From Sphingomonas desiccabilis (GTDB lineage Bacteria > Pseudomonadota > Alphaproteobacteria > Sphingomonadales > Sphingomonadaceae), in assembly GCF_004135605.1 (NCBI RefSeq), contig NZ_SDPT01000002.1, forward strand, positions 62,001-126,000: a stretch of DNA of 64,000 nucleotides, read 5' to 3'. The position numbers were made by a program, and so were the translations under genes. Shown here piece by piece: positions 7,987 through 17,305 of the stretch (position 1 is its first letter; the number at the start of each line of letters is the position of its first letter). The notes under the pieces were generated by a model, which ran no database searches, was not told the DNA's origin, and saw only the letters and a program-made list of their open reading frames with translations.

Positions 7987-8385
7987 ATGGCCAAGCGTGA
8001 CGCAGTCTTTCCTCCCAACCGGCACGCGCTGTACGAGGCGCACGGCTATTCGGCGGCGATCCGCTCCGACGACCTCCTGTTCGTGTCGGGTCAGGTTGGC
8101 AGCCGCGACGACGGCTCGCCCGATCCGGATTTCGAGGCGCAGGTGCGGCGGGCGTTCGCCAATCTGGAAGCGACACTGCGCGCGGGTGGGTGCGGGTTCG
8201 ACGACGTAATCGACATCATGACCTTCCACACCGATCCAGAGCAGCAGTTCGAGACGATCATGGCGGTGAAGAGCGAGATTTTCGGGGCCGCGCCCTATCC
8301 GACCTGGACGGCGATCGGCGTCACCTGGCTCGCGGGCTTCGACTTCGAGATCAAGGTGGTCGCCCGAATCCCCAAGAACAGCTGA
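7987..8385 (+). CDS. RidA (YjgF/YER057c/UK114) family enzyme
   Basis: 132 residues, the family length. RidA proteins are trimeric deaminases of reactive enamine/imine intermediates; many paralogues act on other small molecules. Visible landmarks are DDLLFVSGQVGSRDDGS, the central helix VRRAFANLEATLRAGGCGFDDVI and a C-terminal strand FDFEIKVVARI. The arginine that binds the 2-imino acid carboxylate in true RidA is in a G-x-x-R-x context near the end; here the equivalent strand lacks an obvious match, so this is probably a paralogue with another substrate. AAGGAG precedes the ATG. Its dedicated TetR neighbour suggests substrate induction. Confidence 0.88.
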   Translation: MAKRDAVFPPNRHALYEAHGYSAAIRSDDLLFVSGQVGSRDDGSPDPDFEAQVRRAFANLEATLRAGGCGFDDVIDIMTFHTDPEQQFETIMAVKSEIFGAAPYPTWTAIGVTWLAGFDFEIKVVARIPKNS

Positions 8386-8421
8386 TTAGCGAGGCGGGGC
8401 GTCAGCCTAGCCGCAAAAGAA

Positions 8422-8450
8422 CCCCGGTCCGGCGGGAAGCCGGACCGGGG
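8422..8450. terminator. Bidirectional terminator between ridA and gltB
   Basis: A 12-base perfect inverted repeat CCCCGGTCCGGC / GCCGGACCGGGG with a five-base loop lies between the converging stop codons. On the minus strand it is followed by TTCTTTT, a good U-tract for gltB; on the plus strand it is followed by GTTTGGTT, weaker but usable for the RidA gene. Confidence 0.8.
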
Positions 8451-8456
8451 GTTTGG

Positions 8457-11400
8457 TTATTCCGCAGCGACCATCGCTTCTTGCGATGCCTCGGCCGGCG
8501 TATCCGACAGCGGCTGCGCCAGGCGGGTGAGCATTTCCTTGGGCACCACCTGCCAGAAGCGGGTGCGGCTGCGATCCCAGTCTTCCAGGATCTCGCCGGA
8601 CCAGCGGCTGTCGGTGGCGCGGTGGTGCTGCTCGACCAGGTCGCGCAGCATGCCCTCCCAATGCGCGGAGTCGAGGCGCTGCCAGACGATGCTCTCCGGA
8701 TTGGCGTGGCGGGGGAAGCGGTCCTCGGCGTCGTAGACGAAGGCCATGCCGCCGGTCATGCCCGCGCCGAAGTTGGTGCCGGTGTCGCCCAGCACCACCG
8801 CGACGCCGCCGGTCATGTACTCGCAGCCGTTGGCGCCGCAGCCCTCGACCACCACCGTGGCACCCGAGTTGCGCACCGCGAAGCGCTCGCCCGCCTGGCC
8901 GGCGGCGAACAGCCGGCCCGAGGTCGCGCCATAGAGCACGGTGTTGCCGACGATGGTGTTGTGCTGGCTGACCAGCCGCGAGCTCACCATCGGGCGCACG
9001 ACGATGACGCCGCCCGACAGGCCCTTGCCGACATAGTCGTTGGCGTCGCCGAACACTTCCAGGGTGATCCCCTTGCACAGGAAGGCGCCGAGCGACTGGC
9101 CGGCGGTGCCGCGCAGGCGGATGGTGACGTGGCCGTCAGATAGCTTGGACATGCCGAAGGTGCGGGTGATCTCGCTCGACAGGCGCGTGCCGACCGCGCG
9201 GTGCGTGTTCCGCACCGAATAGGTCAGCTGCATCTTTTCGCCGCGCGAGAAGACGGCAGCCGCGTCCTTGATCATCTGCGCGTCGAGGCTGTCGGGCACC
9301 TCGTTGCGGAAGGTGTTGAGCGAGAAGCGGCGCTCCGCATCGGTCGCATCGACCTTGGCCAGCACGGGGTTCAGGTCGAGGTCGTCGAGATGCTCGGCAC
9401 CGCGGCTGACCTGGCGGAGCAGCTCGGTGCGGCCGATCACTTCGTCGAGGCTGGAGACGCCGAGGCGGGCCAGGATCTCACGCACTTCCTCGGCGATGAA
9501 GGTCATCAGGTTGATGACCTTTTCGGGCGAGCCGGTGAACTTGGCGCGCAGCTTCTCGTCCTGGACGCACACGCCGACGGGGCAGGTGTTCGAATGGCAC
9601 TGGCGCACCATGATGCAGCCCATCGCCACCAGCGAAAGCGTGCCGATGCCGAACTCCTCGGCGCCCAGGATCGCGGCGATGACGATGTCGCGCCCGGTCT
9701 TGAGGCCGCCGTCGGTGCGCAGCGTGACGCGCCCGCGCAGGCCATTGAGGGTGAGCGTCTGGTTCACCTCCGACAGGCCCATTTCCCAAGGCGTGCCGGC
9801 GTACTTGATCGACGTCTGCGGGGAGGCGCCGGTGCCGCCGACATGGCCGGAGACCAGGATGACGTCGGCGTGCGCCTTAGCCACGCCGGCCGCGACCGTG
9901 CCGATGCCTGCCGAGGAGACGAGCTTCACGCAGACGCGGGCGCGCGGGTTGATCTGCTTGCAGTCGTAGATGAGCTGCGCGAGATCCTCGATCGAATAGA
10001 TGTCGTGGTGCGGGGGCGGCGAGATCAGCGTGACGCCCGGCGTCGCGTGGCGCAGCTTGGCGATGAACTCGGTCACCTTGAAGCCGGGCAGCTGGCCGCC
10101 CTCGCCGGGCTTGGCGCCCTGGGCCACCTTGATCTCGATCTCGTCGCAGGCGTTGAGATATTCGGCCGTCACGCCGAAGCGGCCCGACGCGATCTGCTTG
10201 ATGGTCGAGTTGGCGTTGTCGCCATTCTCATACGGCTGGTAGCGCGCCTTGTCCTCGCCACCCTCGCCCGACACCGCCTTGGCGCCGATGCGGTTCATCG
10301 CGATCGCCAGCGTCTCGTGCGCCTCGGGGCTCAGCGCGCCGAGCGACATGCCGGGGGTGACGAAGCGCTTGCGGATCTCGGTGATCGCCTCGACCCGCTC
10401 GATCGCGATCCCCTCGTCGGGATAGTTGAACTCGAGCAGGTCGCGCAGATAGACCGGCGGCAGGTCGCGCACACCGCGCGAGAACTGCATGTAGGTCGAG
10501 AAGCTGTCGCGGGCGACGGCCGACTGCAGCAGGTGCATCAGCTGGGCGGAATAGGCGTGGGTCTCGCCGCCGTCGCGCTGGCGGTAGAAGCCGCCGATCG
10601 GCAGCGTGGCGACGCCGCGGTCGAACGCCGCCTGGTGCTTGAGCATCGCGCTGTAGTGGAGCGAGTGATAGCCCTCGCCGGAGATCTTTGCCGGCATGCC
10701 CGGGAAGAGATCGTTGACCAGCGCGCGCGAAAGGCCGACCGCCTCGAAGTTATAGCCGCCGCGATAGCTGGAGATCACCGCGATTCCCATCTTCGACAGG
10801 ATCTTGAGCAGGCCCTCGTTCACCGCATGGCGGTGTTGGCCCAGGCACTGGTCGAGAGTCATGTCGCCGAACAGGCCGCGGGCGTGGCGGTCGGCAATCG
10901 CGGCTTCGGCCAGATAGGCGTTCACCGTGGTCGCGCCGACGCCGACCAGCACCGCATAATAATGGGTGTCGAGGCACTCGGCGGTGCGGACGTTGACCGA
11001 TGCATAGGCGCGCAGGCCGCGGCGGACGAGATGGGTGTGGACCGCGGCGGCCGCGAGCACGCCGGGGATGGCGACGCGATCGGGGCCGACGTTCTCGTCG
11101 GTCAGGAACAGCTCGCTGCGGCCTTCGCGCACGGCCTGCTCGGCCTCCTGGCGGATGCGCTGGATGGCGGCGCGCAGCACTTCATGGTCGTCGCCGGCCT
11201 CGAAGGTGCAGTCGATCTCCGCCGACTGGGCGCCGAAATAGCGCTTGAGCCGCAGCCAGTCCTCGCTGGTGAGGACCGGGCTTTCGAGCACCAGCACCGC
11301 GTTGGGGCGGCCGCGGGTGTCGAGGATGTTGGAGAAATTGCCGAACCGCGTGCGCAGCGACATGACGTGGCGCTCGCGCAAGGGGTCGATCGGCGGGTTG

Positions 11401-13004
11401 GTCACCTGGCTGAAGTTCTGGCGGAAGAACTGGCTGACCAGGCGCGGCTTGTCCGAGATGACGGCAAGCGGCGTGTCGTCGCCCATCGAGCCGATCGCTT
11501 CCTTGCCGCCCTCGACCATCGGCGACAGGATCAGCTCCATGTCCTCCAGCGTCTGGCCGGCGGCGACCTGGCGGCGCGCGAGCTCGGCGCGGTCGTAGCG
11601 GGGCAGCTGCTCGCCGGCGACGGGGGCGAGGTCGTCGATGGTCAGGAAGTTCTGGATCATGGCCGCATAATCGGCCTCGCCCGCGAGCTGGTCCTTGATC
11701 GTGCGATCGTCGAAGACGCGGCCTTCGTGCAGGTCGACGGCGATCATCTGCCCCGGGCCCAGCCGACCCTTGGCGAGCACCGTCGCCTCCGGCACCACGA
11801 CCATGCCGGCTTCGGAGCCGACGATCAGCAGGCCGTCGTTGGTCTGGGTGTAGCGCAGGGGGCGGAGCGCATTGCGGTCCATGCCCGCGACCGCCCAGCG
11901 GCCGTCGGTCATCGCCAGCGCCGCCGGCCCGTCCCACGGCTCCATCACCGAGGCGAGATATTCGTACATGGCGAGGTGAGGGGCAGGCAGGTCCTCATTC
12001 TCCTGCCACGCCTCGGGCACCAGCATCAGCTTGGCGGTGGGCGCGTCGCGGCCGGAGCGGCAGATCGCCTCGAACACGGCGTCCAGCGCGGCGGTGTCGG
12101 AGGCGCCGGCCGGGATCACCGGCTTGATGTCCTCCGAGCGTTCGCCGAACGCCAGGCTCGCCATCTTGATCTCGTGGCTGAGCATCCAGTTCTTGTTGCC
12201 GCGGATCGTGTTGACCTCGCCGTTGTGGGCGAGGCAGCGGAACGGCTGGGCAAGCCACCATTGCGGGAAGGTGTTGGTGGAATAGCGCTGGTGGAAGATC
12301 GCGACGCGGCTCTCGAACCGGTCGTCCTTCAGGTCCGGGTAGAAGTCGGACAGCGATTCCGCGAGGAACAGCCCCTTGTAGATGATCGAGCGGCACGACA
12401 GCGAGCAGATGTAGAAGCCGCTGATCTGGGCTGCGATCACGCGCTTCTCGATCCGGCGGCGCACCAGATAGAGGTTCTTCTCGAACTCGGCCGCATCGAC
12501 CGCATCGGGCATCGGCCCGGCGATCATGATCTGCTCGATCTCGGGGCGGGTAGCCTGGGCCTTCAGGCCGATGACGGACACGTCGACCGGCACCTGGCGC
12601 CAGCCGTAGATGGTGTAGCCGGCGTCGATGATCTCGCTCTCGACGATCGTGCGGCAGGTCTCCTGCGCGCCGAGATCGGTACGCGGCAGGAAGATCATGC
12701 CGACCGCCAGCCGGTTCGGGCGCATGCGGTGGCCCGCGACCGCGACCGCATCCTCGAAGAAGCGAGTGGGGAGATCGACGTGCAGGCCGGCGCCGTCGCC
12801 GGTCTTGCCGTCGGCGTCGACCGCGCCGCGGTGCCACACCGCGCGCAGGGCATCGATCGCCGACTGGACGACGCGGCGCGAGCTGGTGCCGTCGGTGGCG
12901 GCGACCAGGCCGACGCCGCACGCGTCGCTCTCGAACTCGGGGCGGTACATGCCTTCGCGGGCGAGGCGTTCGCGCTCCGACTGCAGGGTGGGGGTGGCGG
13001 ACAT
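8457..13004 (-). CDS. gltB: Glutamate synthase (NADPH) large subunit
   Basis: 1515 residues, the expected size. It makes two glutamates from glutamine and 2-oxoglutarate, passing ammonia through an internal tunnel. The N-terminal Ntn amidotransferase domain has its catalytic cysteine at C29 (ESDACGVG), so a 28-residue propeptide must be removed. The central domain and the FMN barrel follow, with the [3Fe-4S] cysteines in GCIMVRQCHSNTCPVG near residue 1130, then the GXGXG beta-helix domain with repeated glycines. The start is ATG 13004 with GAGGA upstream; the frame upstream of it is only a shadow of gltD. It lies 17 bases after gltD. Confidence 0.97.
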   Translation of the reverse strand: MSATPTLQSERERLAREGMYRPEFESDACGVGLVAATDGTSSRRVVQSAIDALRAVWHRGAVDADGKTGDGAGLHVDLPTRFFEDAVAVAGHRMRPNRLAVGMIFLPRTDLGAQETCRTIVESEIIDAGYTIYGWRQVPVDVSVIGLKAQATRPEIEQIMIAGPMPDAVDAAEFEKNLYLVRRRIEKRVIAAQISGFYICSLSCRSIIYKGLFLAESLSDFYPDLKDDRFESRVAIFHQRYSTNTFPQWWLAQPFRCLAHNGEVNTIRGNKNWMLSHEIKMASLAFGERSEDIKPVIPAGASDTAALDAVFEAICRSGRDAPTAKLMLVPEAWQENEDLPAPHLAMYEYLASVMEPWDGPAALAMTDGRWAVAGMDRNALRPLRYTQTNDGLLIVGSEAGMVVVPEATVLAKGRLGPGQMIAVDLHEGRVFDDRTIKDQLAGEADYAAMIQNFLTIDDLAPVAGEQLPRYDRAELARRQVAAGQTLEDMELILSPMVEGGKEAIGSMGDDTPLAVISDKPRLVSQFFRQNFSQVTNPPIDPLRERHVMSLRTRFGNFSNILDTRGRPNAVLVLESPVLTSEDWLRLKRYFGAQSAEIDCTFEAGDDHEVLRAAIQRIRQEAEQAVREGRSELFLTDENVGPDRVAIPGVLAAAAVHTHLVRRGLRAYASVNVRTAECLDTHYYAVLVGVGATTVNAYLAEAAIADRHARGLFGDMTLDQCLGQHRHAVNEGLLKILSKMGIAVISSYRGGYNFEAVGLSRALVNDLFPGMPAKISGEGYHSLHYSAMLKHQAAFDRGVATLPIGGFYRQRDGGETHAYSAQLMHLLQSAVARDSFSTYMQFSRGVRDLPPVYLRDLLEFNYPDEGIAIERVEAITEIRKRFVTPGMSLGALSPEAHETLAIAMNRIGAKAVSGEGGEDKARYQPYENGDNANSTIKQIASGRFGVTAEYLNACDEIEIKVAQGAKPGEGGQLPGFKVTEFIAKLRHATPGVTLISPPPHHDIYSIEDLAQLIYDCKQINPRARVCVKLVSSAGIGTVAAGVAKAHADVILVSGHVGGTGASPQTSIKYAGTPWEMGLSEVNQTLTLNGLRGRVTLRTDGGLKTGRDIVIAAILGAEEFGIGTLSLVAMGCIMVRQCHSNTCPVGVCVQDEKLRAKFTGSPEKVINLMTFIAEEVREILARLGVSSLDEVIGRTELLRQVSRGAEHLDDLDLNPVLAKVDATDAERRFSLNTFRNEVPDSLDAQMIKDAAAVFSRGEKMQLTYSVRNTHRAVGTRLSSEITRTFGMSKLSDGHVTIRLRGTAGQSLGAFLCKGITLEVFGDANDYVGKGLSGGVIVVRPMVSSRLVSQHNTIVGNTVLYGATSGRLFAAGQAGERFAVRNSGATVVVEGCGANGCEYMTGGVAVVLGDTGTNFGAGMTGGMAFVYDAEDRFPRHANPESIVWQRLDSAHWEGMLRDLVEQHHRATDSRWSGEILEDWDRSRTRFWQVVPKEMLTRLAQPLSDTPAEASQEAMVAAE

Positions 13005-13021
13005 CGGGAAATCCTCTTCGA

Positions 13022-14503
13022 TCATGCCGCGACCATCGTCGCCTGGCGCTCCGGCACGGGGACGGCGCCGGCCTTTGCGGCCTTGGCCTTGTCGCGGAGG
13101 TAGCGGTGCATGTGTTCGGACGCGTCGCGGCCGTCGCGGATCGCCCAGACGACCAGCGAGGCCCCGCGGACGATGTCGCCGGCGGCGAACACGCCGTCCA
13201 GGCTGGTCATCATCGACTTGCCGTCGACGCGCAGCGTGCCCCAGCGGGTGACGCCGAGGTCGGGGCTGCCGAACAGGGTGGGCAGGTCCTCGGCATCGAA
13301 GCCCAGCGCCTTGATGACCAGATCGGCCTCCAGCACGAACTCGCTGCCGGGGTCGACCTCGGGCGCGCGGCGGCCGGTGGCGTCGGGGGCGCCCAGGCGC
13401 ATGGCCGTCGCGCGGACGGCGGTCACCTTGCCCTCGCCCTCGAACGACGCGGGGGCGGAGAGCCAGACGAACTCGGCGCCTTCCTCCTCGGCATTGGCGA
13501 CCTCGCGCTGCGAGCCTGGCATGTTGGCGCGGTCGCGGCGGTAGAGGCACTTCACCGAGGTGGCACCCTGGCGGATCGCGGTGCGGACACAGTCCATCGC
13601 GGTATCGCCGCCGCCGATCACGACGACCTTCTTGCCTTCGGCATTGAGCGCGCCGCCGTCGAAGGCGGGCACCGCGTCGCCGAAGCTCTTGCGGTTGGAG
13701 GCGGTCAGATAGTCGAGCGCGTCGACCACGCCGTCCGTCGCCACGCCCGGCGCCTTGATGGCGCGCGGCTTGTAGACGCCGGTCGCGACCAGCAGCGCGT
13801 CGTGGCGCTGGCGCAGCTCGTCCATGGTCGCGTCGCGGCCGACCTCGAAGCCTTCGTGGAAGACGATGCCGGCGTCCTTCAGCCGCTGCACGCGGCGGGT
13901 GACGACGTGCTTCTCCAGCTTGAAGCCCGGGATGCCATAGGTGAGCAGCCCGCCGGCGCGGTCGTGGCGGTCGTAGACATGGACCTCATAGCCCGCGGTG
14001 CGCAGCCAGTCGGCCGCGGAGAGGCCGGCCGGGCCCGCGCCGATGATGCCGACGGACTGGCCGCGCTCCGGGCCGACCGCGACCGGCTCGACCCAGCCCT
14101 CGTCCCAGGCCTTGTCGGTGATGAACTTCTCCACCGAGCCGATGGTGACGGCGCCGTGGCCGGAGAATTCGATGACGCAATTGCCCTCGCACAGCCGGTC
14201 CTGCGGGCAGATGCGGCCGCAGATCTCGGGCATCGCCGAGGTGGCATTGGAGAGCTCATAGGCTTCGCGCAGGCGCCCCTCGGCAGTCAGGCGCAGCCAG
14301 TCGGGGATGTGGTTGTGAAGCGGGCAGTGGACCGAGCAATAGGGCACGCCGCACTGCGAGCAGCGGCCGGCCTGCGCCTCTGCCGTGGGCGTCGCATAGC
14401 GGTCCGCGATCTCGCGGAAGTCCTCCGCGCGCAACTCCGGCTCCCGCTTGGCCGGATAGGCCTGTGGGCGCGCAACGAACTTGAGCATCTGGTCAGCAGC
14501 CAT
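13022..14503 (-). CDS. gltD: Glutamate synthase small subunit
   Basis: 493 residues. It supplies electrons from NADPH to GltB. The N-terminal iron-sulfur cysteines are C48, C51, C56 and C60 (RCSQCGVPYCSVHC), with a second set in EICGRICPQDRLCEGNC around 94-109 that ligates two [4Fe-4S] clusters. The FAD Rossmann motif GAGPAG is at 155-160, and the NADPH motif VVVIGGGDTAMDC lies near 285-295. ATG 14503 is preceded by GGAGGA. Here gltD comes first and gltB second, the reverse of the E. coli order. Confidence 0.96.
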   Translation of the reverse strand: MAADQMLKFVARPQAYPAKREPELRAEDFREIADRYATPTAEAQAGRCSQCGVPYCSVHCPLHNHIPDWLRLTAEGRLREAYELSNATSAMPEICGRICPQDRLCEGNCVIEFSGHGAVTIGSVEKFITDKAWDEGWVEPVAVGPERGQSVGIIGAGPAGLSAADWLRTAGYEVHVYDRHDRAGGLLTYGIPGFKLEKHVVTRRVQRLKDAGIVFHEGFEVGRDATMDELRQRHDALLVATGVYKPRAIKAPGVATDGVVDALDYLTASNRKSFGDAVPAFDGGALNAEGKKVVVIGGGDTAMDCVRTAIRQGATSVKCLYRRDRANMPGSQREVANAEEEGAEFVWLSAPASFEGEGKVTAVRATAMRLGAPDATGRRAPEVDPGSEFVLEADLVIKALGFDAEDLPTLFGSPDLGVTRWGTLRVDGKSMMTSLDGVFAAGDIVRGASLVVWAIRDGRDASEHMHRYLRDKAKAAKAGAVPVPERQATMVAA

Positions 14504-14567
14504 GACTTCCTCCGGCGTGTGCGAAAAGCACAGCCGAAGGCCCAAGTCACGCAATATTCTGTCGTTA

Positions 14568-14584
14568 GGTCAGCAATGCTGACC
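14568..14584. promoter_or_regulatory. Perfect palindrome upstream of gltD, possible operator
   Basis: GGTCAGCA-A-TGCTGACC is a perfect 8+1+8 palindrome about 65 bases upstream of the gltD start. Read on the plus strand it is followed by TTGTTCTTT and would look like a terminator, but no rightward gene ends here, so an operator for the gltDB promoter is the better explanation. The regulator is unknown; Lrp- or NtrC-type control is usual for glutamate synthase genes, but the site matches neither consensus well. Confidence 0.45.
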
Positions 14585-14657
14585 TTGTTCTTTGCAAAAG
14601 CGACCGGCGTTGCGAGGCACTTGCATCATCCGGGAAGATGATGTGGCCGTTTCGGAC

Positions 14658-15458
14658 CTACAGCTGCGACAGCCAGACGATGGCGACGCCGCCGGCGACG
14701 ATTCGATACCAGGCGAAGGGCGTGAAGCCGTGGCGGGTGACGATGCCGAGGAACCAGCGGATCACCAGCAGCGCGACGACGAACGAGACGACGAAGCCGA
14801 TCGCGATTGCGAGCCAGCCGTCGCTGCCGATCGACTCCGCATTCTTGTAGAGATCATAGGCGGAGGCGGCGAGCATGGTGGGGACGGCGAGAAAGAAGCT
14901 GAACTCCGCCGCGGTCTTGCGATCGACTCCCAGCCCCAGCGCGCCCATGATGGTGGCGCCCGAGCGGCTGACGCCGGGGACCATCGCCAGGCACTGGATG
15001 ATGCCGATGCCGAGCGCCACCTTCCAGCTCATCTGCTCGACGTTGGTCACCTTGGGCGCCCGGACCAGCCGTTCGATCACCAGGATGGCGATGCCGCCGA
15101 CGACCAGCGCCACCGCGACCGTCATCGGGCTTTCCAGCATCGCCTTGACCATCTTGTAGACGATCAGGCCGATGACGGCGGAGGGCAGGAAGGCGAGCGC
15201 CACGTTGCGGGTAAAGGCGATCGCGCGCGGATCACGCCGGCCGAGCCCCACGAACACGTCCCAGAATCGCCGCCAGTAGAGGACGATCACCGACAGGATC
15301 GCGCCCAGCTGGATCACGATCTCGAAGGTGCCCGATGCCTCGTCCTTGAAGCCCAGCAGGGCCCCGGCGAGGATCAGGTGGCCGGTCGAGGAGACGGGCA
15401 GGAACTCGGTGACCCCCTCGACGATGCCGAGGAGGATGATGGTCAGGAGATCGGTCAT
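14658..15458 (-). CDS. uppP: Undecaprenyl-diphosphatase (UppP/BacA)
   Basis: 266 residues, polytopic with about eight membrane helices. It removes a phosphate from undecaprenyl diphosphate so that the lipid carrier for peptidoglycan and other envelope polymers can be reused. Conserved motifs are GIVEGVTEFLPVSSTGHL at 11-28 (catalytic glutamates and the SSTGH loop) and PGVSRSGATIMGAL in the second half. ATG at 15458 follows the NDUFA9-like reductase stop by 20 bases, so the two are probably one transcript, possibly starting near 16410. Confidence 0.95.
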   Translation of the reverse strand: MTDLLTIILLGIVEGVTEFLPVSSTGHLILAGALLGFKDEASGTFEIVIQLGAILSVIVLYWRRFWDVFVGLGRRDPRAIAFTRNVALAFLPSAVIGLIVYKMVKAMLESPMTVAVALVVGGIAILVIERLVRAPKVTNVEQMSWKVALGIGIIQCLAMVPGVSRSGATIMGALGLGVDRKTAAEFSFFLAVPTMLAASAYDLYKNAESIGSDGWLAIAIGFVVSFVVALLVIRWFLGIVTRHGFTPFAWYRIVAGGVAIVWLSQL

Positions 15459-15478
15459 GAGCGTCCCGTCAAAGGCCC

Positions 15479-16408
15479 TCAGGCCGTGTGCGCGTGGCGC
15501 GAGAAACGGCCGTAGCGGCGGAACTGGACCAGCCACTGCGGCGCCACCGCTTCGAACGGGGTCGGCGTAACGCCCAGTTCGGCGAGCCCTTCCGCGCCCG
15601 GCGACACCAGATTGTCGTGGCCGAGCATGCGCAGCTGGTCGCGGGTGATAGGCGTGCCCGGAAGCGCCGCGACCAGCCCGGCGGTGCCGGTGCCGAGCTC
15701 GACGGTGCGGATCTTGCGATCGAGCAGGGATGCGATTTGCCGGATCAGTTCCGCCATCGACAGCACGTCCGGGCCGCCGAGTTCGAAGGTGCGGCCGCCG
15801 AAGCGCTCCGGATCCTCGAGCGCCGCGACCGCGGCGGCGGCGACGTCGACGACATAGACCGGCTGGAAGCGCGTCCTGGGCGCGATGACCGGTACCACCG
15901 GCAGCTTCTCGATCATGCGGGCGAAGCGGTTGGCGAACTGGTCCTCCCGGCCGAAGATCAGCGACGGGCGCAGGATGGTGGCGTTGGGGAAGTGCTGGCG
16001 CACCGCCGCCTCGCCCTCGCCCTTGGAGCGGGCATAGGGGGTCTCGCCCCCGGCATCGGCACCGATCGCCGAGACATGGATCAGCGCCTCGACGCCGGCG
16101 GCGCGGGCGGCCTCCGCGACGGCGGCGGCGCCCTTGGCCTGGACGGCGTCCGCGTCGCCGCCGAGCGTGCCGGCGAGGTTCACCACCGCATCGGCGCCCA
16201 TCATCGCGCGGGCGATCGTGTCGGGGCGGCGGACGTCGGCCGCGATGAACTGGGTCTGCCCCAGCGCGCTCTGGGTGCGCAGGAAATAGGCCTGGCGCGG
16301 ATCGCGTTGCGCGATGCGCACTCGCGCGCCGCGGCGCAGCAGGGCCTGTGCGACATAGCGGCCGACGAACCCGCCGCCGCCGATCAGCGTGATCACCTTG
16401 TTCTTCAT
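15479..16408 (-). CDS. NAD(P)-binding NDUFA9-like reductase (atypical SDR)
   Basis: 309 residues. The N-terminal Rossmann motif is VITLIGGGGFVGRYVAQALL, and the core has the SDR extended/atypical pattern with VSAIGAD and YARSKGEGEAAV (Y-x3-K). It most resembles the complex I NDUFA9 subunit family commonly annotated in alphaproteobacteria, whose members are structural NADPH-binding or quinone-related reductases. Whether this copy binds complex I cannot be told, since no nuo gene is nearby. ATG 16408 is used; uppP follows after 20 bases. The tRNA-Leu gene is divergent. Confidence 0.85.
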   Translation of the reverse strand: MKNKVITLIGGGGFVGRYVAQALLRRGARVRIAQRDPRQAYFLRTQSALGQTQFIAADVRRPDTIARAMMGADAVVNLAGTLGGDADAVQAKGAAAVAEAARAAGVEALIHVSAIGADAGGETPYARSKGEGEAAVRQHFPNATILRPSLIFGREDQFANRFARMIEKLPVVPVIAPRTRFQPVYVVDVAAAAVAALEDPERFGGRTFELGGPDVLSMAELIRQIASLLDRKIRTVELGTGTAGLVAALPGTPITRDQLRMLGHDNLVSPGAEGLAELGVTPTPFEAVAPQWLVQFRRYGRFSRHAHTA

Positions 16409-16536
16409 CGTGCTTGCCTTGGTCCGCCCAGGTTTTTTCGCAAGTCCAGCCCATGCCGCGCTCAGCCCCGAAGGGCAAGGGAGCGCGGACCGGCGCGAAA
16501 AAACGCAGTGCTCCGGAAAAAGTCGTACCGGGGCTG

Positions 16537-16565
16537 TTGACACCCCCGGCAGGGACCCGTAGAGG
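16537..16565 (+). promoter_or_regulatory. Sigma-70-type promoter for tRNA-Leu
   Basis: TTGACA at 16537-16542 and TAGAGG at 16560-16565 are separated by 17 bases, and the tRNA begins 16 bases after the -10. The consensus -35 hexamer and ideal spacing make this a good housekeeping promoter. Confidence 0.6.
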
Positions 16566-16581
16566 CGCCGGCCTACCCCGT

Positions 16582-16668
16582 GCCCAGATGGCGGAATTGG
16601 TAGACGCACCAGCTTCAGGTGCTGGCGATCGCAAGGTCGTGGAGGTTCGAGTCCTCTTCTGGGCACCA
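16582..16668 (+). tRNA. tRNA-Leu (anticodon CAG)
   Basis: An 87-base gene including an encoded CCA. The acceptor arms GCCCAGA / TCTGGGC pair fully. The anticodon stem CCAGC / GCTGG encloses loop TTCAGGT with anticodon CAG, reading CUG, the dominant leucine codon in this GC-rich genome. A long variable arm, as in all class II tRNAs, follows, and the T arm carries GGTTCGAGTCC. A strong hairpin with a T-run follows at 16701. Confidence 0.97.
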
Positions 16669-16700
16669 CTCCCCCTCTAAGGGGTTGAGACCCTGAGACG

Positions 16701-16716
16701 CCGCGGGAAACCGCGG
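16701..16716 (+). terminator. Hairpin downstream of tRNA-Leu
   Basis: CCGCGG-GAAA-CCGCGG is a perfect six-base stem with a stable GAAA tetraloop, followed by TTTGTCC. It is 32 bases past the tRNA 3' end and fits a short intrinsic terminator. Confidence 0.55.
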
Positions 16717-16906
16717 TTTGTCCGCCTTCCTCCGGTACCGAGACGGGGCAGCGACCTGGATGGGCGAGCGCGTTTTGCACGTCCCGGCGGGCCGTGCGAC
16801 GGGGCGCCTGCTTCATCGTCGGGCCTTGCCTTCCGCCGGCAATCCGCGCCGGGAGTGCCGGGCGCCTGTCTGCCGGCCGATCGTCCCGCCCTCCGCCATG
16901 CGATCT

Positions 16907-17290
16907 TCACGGGGGAGAAGGAGAGGCAGGGGGCCTCGGCAGCATGTCGAAGGCATGTGCTTCCACCCAACGGTCCAGCGTGAGGACGATGGGGCTGAGC
17001 GAGCGGCCCCGTTCGGTGAGGGTGTATTCCACCCTTGGCGGGACTTCGCGGAAATCGTGCCGCGCGATCAGGCCCACGGCTTCCAGCCGCCGCAAGGTCT
17101 GGATCAGCATCTTCTCGGAGATACCGCCGATCTGCCGCCTGAGCGCACCGGTGCGCTTGGGCCCGTCGCTGAGCGCCTCGATCACCAGCAGCACCCATTT
17201 CTCGGCGAGGAGCGCCAGCGCGGCCCGGGCACGGCATTCCGACCGCATGACGTCGCCGGCGACGGAAGTGGGTTTCGGGAACTCGTCCAT
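16907..17290 (-). CDS. HxlR-family winged-helix regulator
   Basis: 127 residues, the standard size. HxlR proteins are small dimeric winged-helix regulators that often sense electrophiles or redox state. The core CRARAALALLAEKWVLLVIEAL, then TGALRRQIGGISEKMLIQTLRRLEAVGLI and the wing REVPPRVEYTLTERGRSL, is diagnostic. ATG 17290 is preferred to a TTG 42 bases upstream because a candidate operator lies between them. It is divergent from the hydrolase-SnoaL gene, and regulation of that neighbour is the natural inference. Confidence 0.9.
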   Translation of the reverse strand: MDEFPKPTSVAGDVMRSECRARAALALLAEKWVLLVIEALSDGPKRTGALRRQIGGISEKMLIQTLRRLEAVGLIARHDFREVPPRVEYTLTERGRSLSPIVLTLDRWVEAHAFDMLPRPPASPSPP

Positions 17291-17305
17291 ACTTACTGGG
17301 AGGTG

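Noticed and set aside
9201-13103. 1300-residue open frame on the plus strand opposite gltB
   Set aside because: It is the antisense of a certain gltB in GC-rich DNA, rich in R, A, G and H, with no ribosome site and no domain.
14624-14643. CATCATC-N6-GATGATG as a uppP terminator
   Set aside because: Weak AT-containing stem with no U-run on the minus strand; not reported as a feature.
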